A stretch of 45,320 nt of DNA, from the NCBI GenBank assembly GCA_030037955.1, contig JASHPT010000105.1, positions 1-45,320 on the forward strand. Direction: 5' to 3'. Within the stretch, counting starts at the first letter, position 1. Every line of letters starts with the position of its first letter. The notes below the pieces were generated by a model. It worked only from the letters and a program-made list of their open reading frames with translations, was not told where the DNA came from and searched no databases. The position numbers and the translations under genes are program-made. This DNA comes from Thermoplasmata archaeon. Its GTDB lineage: Archaea > Thermoplasmatota > Thermoplasmata > Lutacidiplasmatales > UBA184. Shown one piece after another: positions 24,832 to 32,682 of this stretch.

Positions 24832-25833
24832 ATGGCAACCGCAACGGCCACCACGACGGTCACCGCGCCTCGAACGCTCGGCGCCTCGGTCACGCTGGGG
24901 ACCGAGAAGGTCCGGCCCACGCTCCCCGCCGAGCGGCTGGCCCTCTACCTCTGCCTGCCGATCGGCTTCGTCCTCTACGCCGTGGCGCTGCTGAACTATC
25001 TCAGCATCCTCTCCATCGTGATCCGGCCCGGCGAGCCGGTCGGCGCCAATCCGGCCATCGACTTCGCCGTGATGGGCACGCTCGTCATCATCGGCCCCTA
25101 CGGCTTCCTCGCGAGCGCCCAGTACCGCCGCATCAACCGGATCGAGAGCCGGCTGCCCGACTTCCTCCGCGACGTCGCCGAGGCCGGCCGGTTCGGGATG
25201 ACCCTGCCGGACGCCATCATCGTGGCGAGCAAGGGCCGCTACGACCTGCTCACCGGGGAGATCAAGAAGATGGCGAGCCAGCTCGAGTGGGGCGTTCCGG
25301 TCTCCACCGCGCTCTCGCTGTTCAAGGAACGCGTCAACACGCCGCTCGTCGCCCGGACGGTCTCGATCATCATCAAGGCCAACGAGGCCGGCGGCAACGT
25401 CGCGGATGTGCTCTCGATGGTCGCGCGCGACACCCGGGACGTCCAGATCACGACGCAGGAGCGCCAGATCACGATGCTGACCTACCTCACGGTGATCTAC
25501 ATCTCGTTCTACGTGTTCCTCGTCACGATCTACATCATGGCGGCGGTGTTCCTGCCGCAGATGATCACCGCCGGGAGCAGCATCGCGAGCTCCGGCACCA
25601 GCGCCGGCGGCTCGGCCGCCATCTCCCTCAACTTCACCGCCATCCCGGAGCTGTTCCTCGCCTTCATGGTGGCGGTCATCGTCCACGCGATCGGGGACGG
25701 GATCATGTCGGGCGTCATCATCAACGGCCGGATCTCGGAGGGCCTCCAGCACGCCACCGTCATGCTCGCCTCCGGCTGGCTGTTCATGCGCTACTTCGTG
25801 CCGAACCTCAACGTGCCCGGAGTCACCTCGTAG
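24832..25833 (+). CDS. Type II/IV secretion membrane platform protein 2 (GspF/TadC family)
   Basis: This 333-residue second GspF-like protein starts one base after the previous stop. It has hydrophobic segments near 40-60 and 78-100, the cytoplasmic T2SSF domain (RLPDFLRDVAEAGRFGMTLPDAI and IKANEAGGNVADVLSMVA), then further helices after about 215. It is only weakly similar by eye to platform protein 1, so the duplication is old or the two are different subtypes. It could pair with the first to make one hetero-oligomeric platform. Confidence 0.9.
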   Translation: MATATATTTVTAPRTLGASVTLGTEKVRPTLPAERLALYLCLPIGFVLYAVALLNYLSILSIVIRPGEPVGANPAIDFAVMGTLVIIGPYGFLASAQYRRINRIESRLPDFLRDVAEAGRFGMTLPDAIIVASKGRYDLLTGEIKKMASQLEWGVPVSTALSLFKERVNTPLVARTVSIIIKANEAGGNVADVLSMVARDTRDVQITTQERQITMLTYLTVIYISFYVFLVTIYIMAAVFLPQMITAGSSIASSGTSAGGSAAISLNFTAIPELFLAFMVAVIVHAIGDGIMSGVIINGRISEGLQHATVMLASGWLFMRYFVPNLNVPGVTS

Positions 25834-25847
25834 GCGGGAGAAGTCCG

Positions 25848-27653
25848 ATGGCTGACGCGAACGTGGAGGAGACCGACTACAGTTCGACGCCCGCCCCGAC
25901 GCCGTCCCGGGGGAAGGCGAAGGGAAAGGCCCAGGGAGAGCCGCCGGCCAAGAGCGGCTTCTCGCCCTTCCTCCGCATCGGCGCCCGCATGCGTCGGGGC
26001 CGGGAAGAGCCCCGGTCGGTGAAGCTCGCCCGACTCGGCATCTCGGGCCAGGGCGCCGTGGGCGACGTGACGCCGATCCCGCCGCTGGATGACCCGAACC
26101 TCACGGAGCTCGACATGGCGCCGATCCGCGAGGGCTTCTCCTACGTGAGGGTCACGTTCAACAACCTGTTCAACGAGCACCTGTACGAGGTCATCGAGCC
26201 CCCGCTCGCCGCCCTCGAGCGGGACCTTCTCGACAAGCTTCGGGTCGGCCTGATCGACGAGTTCCAGCCGCTCCCCGAGGAGGAGAACGACGCCCGGCGC
26301 CGGGAGCTGCGCCGGATGGTCGACGAGCAGCTGCAGAAGTGGCAGCTGTCCCCGAGCCCGGCGACCAAGGGTCGGCTCGTCTACTACCTGGAACGGGACT
26401 TCCTGGGCTACGGGGTCGTCGATGTCCCGATGACCGACAGCCAGGTCGAGGATATCTCCTGCGACGGGGTCGGCATCCCCCTCTACATCTACCACCGGAC
26501 GTACGGCTCGATCCGCTCGAACCTCAAGTTCACGTCGGGCCAGGAGCTCGACGAGTACGTCATCTGGCTGGCCCAGCGCTCGGGGAAGTCGATCTCGGTC
26601 GCGAGCCCGGTGCTGGACGCGACCGTGCCGGACGGCTCCCGGCTCCAGGCGACGCTGGGGACGCACGTCACGAAGCGCGGCAGCACGTTCACCATCCGGC
26701 GGTTCCGGGACAACCCGTTCACGCCCGTCGACCTGATCAAATTCCGCACGATGAGCCCCGAGATGATGGCGTATCTCTGGATCGCCATCGAGAACGGGCA
26801 ATCGATGATGGTCTGCGGAGGCACGGCCTCCGGCAAGACGACGACGCTGAATGCGACGCTCCTGTTCATCCCGCCCCAGATGAAGATCGTCAGCATCGAG
26901 GACACGAGGGAGCTCAACCTCCCACACGAGAACTGGATCCCGGCGCTGACGCGCAGCGGGTTCGGCGCGAAGAACCAGCTGACCGGCAAGGCCCCGGGCG
27001 AGATCGACATGTTCGACCTGCTCGCGGCGGCGCTGCGGCAGCGGCCGCAGTACCTGATGGTCGGAGAGGTCCGAGGCGCCGAGGCGTTCATCGTCTTCCA
27101 GGCGATGGCGACCGGCAAGACCTGCTACACGACGTTCCACGCCGAGTCGGTGGCGGCGATGGTCCACCGGATGGAGAACCCGCCGATCTCGTTGCCGCGG
27201 TCGCTCGTGAGCGCGCTCAACCTGGTGCTGCTCCAGCGGCAGGTGAAGGTCGGCACGAAGATGACCCGTCGCGTCCAGTCGCTGACGGAGATCGTCGGTC
27301 TCGACCCCGAAACGAACGAGCTCATCACGAACTCGGTCTACTCGTGGAACCCCGCGGACGATACCTTCCTCTACAGCGGCCACTCGTACATCTACGAGCG
27401 CGTGGCGGTCTCCAAGAACTGGACGATGAAGGAGATGGAGCGGGAGGTCCGGCGTCGGGCCGACATGCTCGAGTATCTCAAGTGGAAGGACTCGCTCTCC
27501 ACCCGCGCGCAGCCGTTCACCCACCGGGACGTGGGCCGCGTCGTCGCGGCGTACTACAAGGACCCCGCGAGCGCCGCCGCCGAGGCTCGGGCGGACCTCG
27601 AACGAGCGAAGGCGACGGCCGCCAAGGCCCCGGCGGCAGCGGCGGCGGCATAA
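25848..27653 (+). CDS. Pilus/secretion ATPase 2 (VirB11/TadA/GspE family)
   Basis: The 601-residue product from ATG 25848 has a Lys/Pro-rich disordered N-terminus, then FSYVRVTFNNLFNEHLYEVIEPP, equivalent to the same segment in ATPase 1. The core has Walker A GGTASGKTTTLN (about 324), SIEDTRELNLPHENW, LMVGEVRGAE (about 405) and the His box KTCYTTFHAES. The C-terminus is an Ala-rich helix. It is clearly paralogous to ATPase 1 along its length. All catalytic motifs are intact, so both are probably active, for example one for assembly and one for retraction or a second substrate. Confidence 0.93.
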   Translation: MADANVEETDYSSTPAPTPSRGKAKGKAQGEPPAKSGFSPFLRIGARMRRGREEPRSVKLARLGISGQGAVGDVTPIPPLDDPNLTELDMAPIREGFSYVRVTFNNLFNEHLYEVIEPPLAALERDLLDKLRVGLIDEFQPLPEEENDARRRELRRMVDEQLQKWQLSPSPATKGRLVYYLERDFLGYGVVDVPMTDSQVEDISCDGVGIPLYIYHRTYGSIRSNLKFTSGQELDEYVIWLAQRSGKSISVASPVLDATVPDGSRLQATLGTHVTKRGSTFTIRRFRDNPFTPVDLIKFRTMSPEMMAYLWIAIENGQSMMVCGGTASGKTTTLNATLLFIPPQMKIVSIEDTRELNLPHENWIPALTRSGFGAKNQLTGKAPGEIDMFDLLAAALRQRPQYLMVGEVRGAEAFIVFQAMATGKTCYTTFHAESVAAMVHRMENPPISLPRSLVSALNLVLLQRQVKVGTKMTRRVQSLTEIVGLDPETNELITNSVYSWNPADDTFLYSGHSYIYERVAVSKNWTMKEMEREVRRRADMLEYLKWKDSLSTRAQPFTHRDVGRVVAAYYKDPASAAAEARADLERAKATAAKAPAAAAAA

Positions 27654-27713
27654 AGCCCCGGGTCGGCTGGCCCTCCGGCACCGGAGGCCCCGCGCACGTC
27701 CTCGTTCCGCAGC

Positions 27714-28625
27714 TTGCCCTTCGCGAACCTGACCGGCCCGGCGGGAACCTCCCTCGTGTTGTGGGAGGAGGACTGCCTCGCGGGTCTTCCGAGACGCGCG
27801 GCGCCGCAGAGCGTCGATGTGGTCGTCACCTCTCCGCCGTATAACCGCGGAGTCGCCTATCACCGGTACGAGGACCGACGGCCGAGGGAAGAGTACCTCG
27901 CCTGGATCGGTCAGGTGGCGGATGCGGTGCGGACGGTGCTCGCGCCCCACGGCTCGTTCTTCCTGAACGTCGGCGGTTCACCGACGGACCCGTGGCTACC
28001 GCTCGACGTCGCGCAGGAGGTCCGCTCGCGGTTCGTGCTGCAGAACGTCATCCACTGGGTGAAGTCGATCGCCATCGAACGTTCCCTGGCCGGCGCCACG
28101 CCACATCTCACGGGCGACATCGCGGTCGGCCACTACAAGCCCGTCCCGTCGCCGCGGTTCCTGCACGGCGCTCAGGAATACATCTTCCACTTCAGCCACC
28201 GGGGGGACGTCCCGCTCGACCGACTCGCCATCGGCGTCCCGTACCAGGACAAGAGCAACGTGGCCCGCTGGCGGGGAGGCCGCCGGGACCTCCGCTGTCG
28301 GGGGAACACCTGGTTCCTCCCGTATCCGACGATCCGACGCCGGGCGACCGACCGACCGCATCCCGCGACCTTCCCGCCGGAGCTTCCCGAGCGTTGCTAC
28401 CGGCTGCATGGCCTGGACCGGATCCGGCTGGCCGTCGATCCCTTCCTGGGCCTGGGGGCCTCGGCCATCGCGGCGGCGCGGCTCGGGATCCCGTTCGTCG
28501 GGTTCGACGTCGACGAGGAGTACCTGGCCGTCGCCCGACGACGCATCCAAGCCGAGCTCGCGCACCCGACCTCGGACGTCCACCAACTCCGACGCAAGAA
28601 TCATCCCCCGGTCCGACGCAAGTAG
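27714..28625 (+). CDS. Site-specific DNA methyltransferase (beta-class N4-cytosine/N6-adenine)
   Basis: The 303-residue protein has the catalytic motif IV TSPPYN near residue 40, the middle HWVKSIAIE and QEYIFHFSH segments, and the SAM-binding motif I DPFLGLGASAIAA near the C-terminus followed by FVGFDVDEEY. Motif IV before motif I is the beta-class order. TSPPY favours N4-cytosine methylation but does not prove it. The start is a TTG with no ribosome-binding site, so it is uncertain. No restriction nuclease is nearby, suggesting a solitary methylase. Confidence 0.88.
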   Translation: MPFANLTGPAGTSLVLWEEDCLAGLPRRAAPQSVDVVVTSPPYNRGVAYHRYEDRRPREEYLAWIGQVADAVRTVLAPHGSFFLNVGGSPTDPWLPLDVAQEVRSRFVLQNVIHWVKSIAIERSLAGATPHLTGDIAVGHYKPVPSPRFLHGAQEYIFHFSHRGDVPLDRLAIGVPYQDKSNVARWRGGRRDLRCRGNTWFLPYPTIRRRATDRPHPATFPPELPERCYRLHGLDRIRLAVDPFLGLGASAIAAARLGIPFVGFDVDEEYLAVARRRIQAELAHPTSDVHQLRRKNHPPVRRK

Positions 28626-28630
28626 ACGGC

Positions 28631-28996
28631 ATGGAGACGCCGCCGTCGGGATCTTCCGGCTGGACCGGGCCGGCGCCTGCCCCCGACACGCCTCTCGACC
28701 CGGCGGACCGGGAAGCGCTGGCCTATGTCGCGACCGTGGTGCTCCCGGCCCTCGGGGACCGCAGCTCTCGGACCGTCCGGGACGCGCTACGACGCGCCGT
28801 CCGGGACCGCCGGCTGGACGCCCTCGAGCGGCTCACGGGCCGCAGCCGGCACGAACTCCTGGTCCTGATCGAGCAGCTGTCGGCGACCCGGCGGCGGACG
28901 ACGCCCGCCGTGCTCGTGCGTCTCACCACGGTGATCTCCGCGACCCCGGCGGCGCAGGACCTGGTAGTCGTCGCCGCGGCCCGACCGGCCCGCTGA
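28631..28996 (+). CDS. Hypothetical helical protein
   Basis: The 121-residue protein begins 5 nt after the methyltransferase stop. After a Pro/Ser-rich N-terminus it is predicted helical and rich in Arg (RTVRDALRRAVRDRRLDALERLTGRSRHELLVLIEQL). No family is recognised. Its position suggests co-transcription with the methyltransferase. The compact, basic nature would allow nucleic-acid binding, but this is only inference. Confidence 0.5.
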   Translation: METPPSGSSGWTGPAPAPDTPLDPADREALAYVATVVLPALGDRSSRTVRDALRRAVRDRRLDALERLTGRSRHELLVLIEQLSATRRRTTPAVLVRLTTVISATPAAQDLVVVAAARPAR

Positions 28997-29001
28997 CGGA
29001 C

Positions 29002-30243
29002 TCAGCCGCGCTCGAGCGTGGCGGTGAGGCAATGCGCGCCGCCGAAGGCGCCCGTGAGATTCTCGAGCGGCACGCGGACCGACTGGAGGCCCGCCTCGCG
29101 GGCCTCGGGCGTCCGCGGGAAGAACCGGTCCTCGGCCCGGAGCTCCGTGAACTCCCGGGCGGCCCGGAGGTAGAGCCGGTGATACCTCCGCGGGTCCCGC
29201 TCCGCGACCTGACGCAGGTTCGTGAGCACCCGCTCGGCATTCCGGGAGACGTCCGGCACCACGATCACCCGGTCCCGGATCGTGAGGAAGTTCGTGGCGT
29301 AGCACAGCTGCTCCAGGGTCGTGATCGGGATCACCCGGAAGCCGTGGTCGGACTGGAGATACGAGAGCAGGGTCGTCTCCCGGAGCCGGTGATAGCTCTG
29401 GGAATCCCGGACGTAGACCTCCACCCGGGCGGTCGCGAGCATCTCCGGATAGCCGACCGCCACGCCTTCGGCCGGGAAGTTGAGGTAGGTGTCCAGGTGC
29501 ATGTTCACCATCGGGTCCGGCCGGTCGAGGAGCGGATGGCGGGGCTGGTGGACGACCGCGACCTCGGGAAACCCGAGGCCTCGCTCGAGGAGCTCCCGGA
29601 CGCCGGTCGCGTTGGACCGGTCCCCGGTTCCGACGAGGGCAAAGTCGTCCGCCGGAAGGAAGTCCCCGCCTTCGAAGGTGCCGCGCTCGACCTGGGCGAT
29701 GGGCGGCTCGCCGGAGGCCCTCCACACGAAGGACGTGATCTCCGTCTCGCGACGGCGCTGCGGCTTCGCGAGCCGACCGACGACGATGCCCCGGTCGGTG
29801 ACGGCCTGCTGGTCGCGCATGAAGAACAGGTTGGTGAGCGGCACCCGGAGGGTCGTGAAGGACGCGAGGGACCGGGACCCGCGTCCTCGCTCGAAGCGGA
29901 TCGCCGGAGCCAGCGTCAGCACCTGGATCAGCTGCTCGCCATCGAGTCGTGCCACCGTGTCCTGGAAGCGGGACCGGGCCGCCTGGGCGCCGGGCCCCGT
30001 GAAGGCCATCGTTTCGACGACACGGTCCCGAAGGTCGGCCGCCACGGACGGGCTACGACCGGCGGCCTGGAGCAACCGCTGGTCGAGGTCCTCGACGTGG
30101 ACACCGAAGCCCGACCGCAGCGTCTCGACCAGCTCCTCGTGCTCGTGGCGCGCCCGGGAGAGGCTGAACACACGCTCGTAGAGGCTCGAGTACGGCTCGA
30201 GCAGGCCGAAGAAGGCCTCCATCCGGGGAGGGCGGACGACCAC
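29002..30243 (-). CDS. Arginine deiminase-like enzyme
   Basis: The guanidino-modifying fold is shown by LTNLFFMRDQQAV (like PNLYFTRDP), FEGGDFLP (EGGD), MVNMHLDTYLNF (catalytic HxD) and the C-terminal GGAHCLTATL with the nucleophilic Cys. Arginine deiminase converts arginine to citrulline and ammonia. No carbamate kinase or ornithine carbamoyltransferase is nearby. The first start codon in frame is GTG 30243, yet the conserved N-terminal strand continues upstream as ALAEWHPLRRVVVRPPR with no ATG, GTG or TTG before a TATA-like box. The true start is therefore unresolved (non-standard codon or sequence error). Confidence 0.82.
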   Translation of the reverse strand: MVVRPPRMEAFFGLLEPYSSLYERVFSLSRARHEHEELVETLRSGFGVHVEDLDQRLLQAAGRSPSVAADLRDRVVETMAFTGPGAQAARSRFQDTVARLDGEQLIQVLTLAPAIRFERGRGSRSLASFTTLRVPLTNLFFMRDQQAVTDRGIVVGRLAKPQRRRETEITSFVWRASGEPPIAQVERGTFEGGDFLPADDFALVGTGDRSNATGVRELLERGLGFPEVAVVHQPRHPLLDRPDPMVNMHLDTYLNFPAEGVAVGYPEMLATARVEVYVRDSQSYHRLRETTLLSYLQSDHGFRVIPITTLEQLCYATNFLTIRDRVIVVPDVSRNAERVLTNLRQVAERDPRRYHRLYLRAAREFTELRAEDRFFPRTPEAREAGLQSVRVPLENLTGAFGGAHCLTATLERG

Positions 30244-30292
30244 GCGTCGCAGCGGATGCCACTCCGCGAGCGCCCGGGCTGGGATCGAAGCT

Positions 30293-30310
30293 CCCCTCCA
30301 GAAGGAGGGG
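30293..30310. promoter_or_regulatory. Hairpin in the arginine deiminase leader
   Basis: CCCCTCC-AGAA-GGAGGGG is a perfect seven-pair stem with a four-base loop. On the minus strand it would lie near the expected 5' end of the arginine deiminase transcript, about 20 nt after the TATA-like box. Confidence 0.4.
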
Positions 30311-30327
30311 GGACGCGTCCCGCAGGC

Positions 30328-30336
30328 GGATAAAGG
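30328..30336 (-). promoter_or_regulatory. TATA-like box of the arginine deiminase gene
   Basis: CCTTTATCC (minus strand) predicts a transcript start near 30305, about 60 nt before the first canonical start codon. Confidence 0.45.
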
Positions 30337-30355
30337 GCTCGGAAGCGCCGGCGCG

Positions 30356-30787
30356 TTACTGCTGGGTCTCGCCCGACCCAGGGGCGGTCCATTCCTTCAT
30401 CGGCGTGCGCCGGACACCGGCCATGGATGCGAAGGCGTTCTTCGTGCCTTCCTTGGTGGCGTGGCCCGCGGCGGTCAGGGCCTCGGCGGTCGCGGCGCCC
30501 GCTCGGGCGGCGCCCGAGGCGATGGCCGTTCCGGCGCTCGTGAGGCCGCCGGCGACCTGGCCGGGCAGACGACGCATCTCAGCGCCGATGGAGTGTCCGA
30601 GGGCGGCGAAGTCGTCCTCGATGTCCTCCATCGCGTACTTCGCCTCTTTCGCGGTCATGGACCCGAGCCGCGCGATCTTCTCGTCGAGGTTGTCGAACTC
30701 GATCGCGAAGTCGCGGCCGAGTCCCCGGGTCGCACGTCGAAGTTCCGCCATGTGTTCGCGCAGTTGGGCTTGCTGGGGAGTCTCCAT
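30356..30787 (-). CDS. Phasin-like helical protein
   Basis: The 143-residue protein from ATG 30787 is helical, with a charged N-terminal coiled-coil-like region (AQLREHMAELRRATRGLG and FDNLDEKIARLGSMTAKEAKYAMEDIEDDF), then an Ala/Gly-rich segment with AGAATAEALTAAGHATKEG. This resembles phasins or histone-H1-like Ala-rich proteins. It lies 83 nt after the VWA gene on the same strand with its own TATA-like box. A membrane- or protein-scaffold role is inference. The ORF track entry 30356..32245 is shadow upstream of this ATG. Confidence 0.65.
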   Translation of the reverse strand: METPQQAQLREHMAELRRATRGLGRDFAIEFDNLDEKIARLGSMTAKEAKYAMEDIEDDFAALGHSIGAEMRRLPGQVAGGLTSAGTAIASGAARAGAATAEALTAAGHATKEGTKNAFASMAGVRRTPMKEWTAPGSGETQQ

Positions 30788-30822
30788 GGGCCGCTCCGGT
30801 CGGCCGTTCGTACGGCACCCTC

Positions 30823-30831
30823 GGATAAATG
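30823..30831 (-). promoter_or_regulatory. TATA-like box of the phasin-like gene
   Basis: CATTTATCC (minus strand) lies 36-44 nt before the ATG at 30787, giving a leader of about 10 nt. Confidence 0.45.
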
Positions 30832-30870
30832 TACAGGTTTCCAGTCGCAAGCCGCCGGCGCCTCGGCGGC

Positions 30871-32682
30871 TCAGCCGCCCATCCGCCGGTCCCGCTTGCG
30901 GCGACGCCCCTTCGGGCCCGCGGGACCGGTGGGGGCCACCGGGGTCCGCTCGTCCGGCGCCACCTGCCGGATCTGCTCCTTGCCGCTGGCCCAGCGGACC
31001 AGGAGCTCGATGCCGAGCCGCTGCGGCTCCGTCACCACGAGCTCGCCGCCCAGCCGGTGTGTGAGCAGGCGCGCGGCCTTCTCGTAGTCCGGGTGCTCGG
31101 ACTTGATGAGCACCATCGTGGCGCGGAACGGCTTGACGGAGCTCAGCTCCAGCGACCGGGCCAGGGCGTACTCCATCGCCCGGTCGAGGTTTCCGCTCTT
31201 CGTCGTCCCATCCGTGTCGGTATAGGCCTCCGGCAGCCCGTCGGTGACGAGGTAGAGCTCCTTGCGGTTCGCGCGGGACGCCCGAAGGAGCAGGAACGCC
31301 GTGCGGAGAGCCTCGCCGGTGTTCGTGAACGATCCGGGGGGCGTTTCCCAGAGGGACACGAGGTCGAGCAGTCGCACCTCGTTGTCGAAGGCGATGACGT
31401 CGATGGTGGCGTCCGGATACCGGCGACGAACCGCGACGTAGAGCGCGAGCAGGGCCTTTTTGGCGGCGGGGAGCTTCTCGCCCTCGCCCATGCTGCCGGA
31501 TTTGTCGAGCGCGAGGACCACATGGACGCGCTCGGCCAGGATCTCCCGGAACACGTAGCTGGTCGACTCGTCGATGTGACGGGACCCGGCCTGACGGGCC
31601 GCCAGGACGGAGGACGGAATATCGAGGTGGGCGACCTCGTCCGGGATCCGGAGCCGGGCCTTCTCGTAGACGCCGGTAGCCGCACCGCCCTTGAGACTCA
31701 TCCGGACATCGCCGGGCAGCGACCGGCTCTCGGCTTCGAGGACCAGTTTGGCGAACCGCTCGACCAGCGAGTAGGTGATGGCGAGCTGTCCTCCGCGCTC
31801 GGTTGCCAAGCCCCTCTCCGTGAGCTCCCGCCGCAGCCGCTGCTCCTCCGCCTGCCGGGCCCACTGGTCCGCCTCCCGCTGAGCCCGGCGTTCCGCCTCC
31901 CGGCGTTCCTCTTCCAGACGGCGTCGCTGGGCCTCGGCCTCCTTCCGCTTCGCCTCCGCCTCTCGGGCCAGGGCGCGCTCCCGCTCCGAAATGTCCCGGG
32001 TGACGCTGCTCTCGAGCTCCTCGTGCTGCCGGGGCGTCAGCCGGGCCAGCGCCTCGGAGAGCTCGGACGGGCTCAGCCCCCGCCCCACGGGCAGCAGGGT
32101 GGCGAGCGGCACCGTGCGTTCCTCCCGGGAAGGCTCGGTCGTGCCCTTTCCGCCTCCGAAGAGGCGGCGGAAGAAGGCGGCGATCCGCGCGAAGAACGCC
32201 CGGATCCGTTCCCACAGGGTCGGCGGGGCGGGAGGCTGCATCCACGAGGCGCTCGGAAGGAGCAGGGCATGCTGCACGTCGTCGAAGAGGGCAGCGTCGG
32301 GGAGCTCCCCGAGATGGAGCCTCCGGGCCTCGGCGAGACGCGCCTCGAGGGCGTCCATCTCGTGCTGGAGCTCGTCCGTCTTGGCCTGCCGGTCGAGCTC
32401 GACCTCGTGACTCCGGCGGTCGTACTCCTCCAGGATTCGCGAAACGCGGGAGGAGGCCTGCCGCTTCAGCAGCTCGCGCAGCCGGGCGATCCGACGGGCC
32501 AGCTCCGAATTCTCGCTCGCCAGCTGTTCGACGAGGGAGTGGACCCCGGCTTCTCCGTGCTCGGCGAGCGCCTGGATGACCGCTGCGGTATCGATCGCCG
32601 ACAGGAGGTCGTCGCTCTCGACGTCCTCGACGACCTGCGAGCAGTCCGGAAGTGGAACAGCTTCAGCCGGCGGCGACGTCAT
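30871..32682 (-). CDS. Von Willebrand factor A domain protein with coiled-coil N-terminus
   Basis: The 603-residue protein has three parts. The N-terminal 120 residues are coiled coil (LARRIARLRELLKRQASSRVSRILEEYDRRS). A central part has an amphipathic basic stretch FFARIAAFFRRLFGGG and then a long Glu/Arg-rich helix (AREAEAKRKEAEAQRRRLEEERREAERRA). The C-terminal VWA domain begins near 385 with MIDAS motif ALDKSGSMGEG, followed by LVTDGLPEAYTD. The tail is strongly basic. VWA proteins next to MoxR ATPases act as metal-dependent adaptors in protein remodelling. The gene overlaps the ATPase gene by 20 nt. Confidence 0.85.
   Translation of the reverse strand: MTSPPAEAVPLPDCSQVVEDVESDDLLSAIDTAAVIQALAEHGEAGVHSLVEQLASENSELARRIARLRELLKRQASSRVSRILEEYDRRSHEVELDRQAKTDELQHEMDALEARLAEARRLHLGELPDAALFDDVQHALLLPSASWMQPPAPPTLWERIRAFFARIAAFFRRLFGGGKGTTEPSREERTVPLATLLPVGRGLSPSELSEALARLTPRQHEELESSVTRDISERERALAREAEAKRKEAEAQRRRLEEERREAERRAQREADQWARQAEEQRLRRELTERGLATERGGQLAITYSLVERFAKLVLEAESRSLPGDVRMSLKGGAATGVYEKARLRIPDEVAHLDIPSSVLAARQAGSRHIDESTSYVFREILAERVHVVLALDKSGSMGEGEKLPAAKKALLALYVAVRRRYPDATIDVIAFDNEVRLLDLVSLWETPPGSFTNTGEALRTAFLLLRASRANRKELYLVTDGLPEAYTDTDGTTKSGNLDRAMEYALARSLELSSVKPFRATMVLIKSEHPDYEKAARLLTHRLGGELVVTEPQRLGIELLVRWASGKEQIRQVAPDERTPVAPTGPAGPKGRRRKRDRRMGG

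Noticed and set aside
25791-27950. 719-residue ORF on the minus strand
   Set aside because: It is the antisense of ATPase 2, whose motifs are unmistakable.
28408-30333. 641-residue ORF on the plus strand
   Set aside because: It is antisense to the arginine deiminase-like gene, and shows no motifs.
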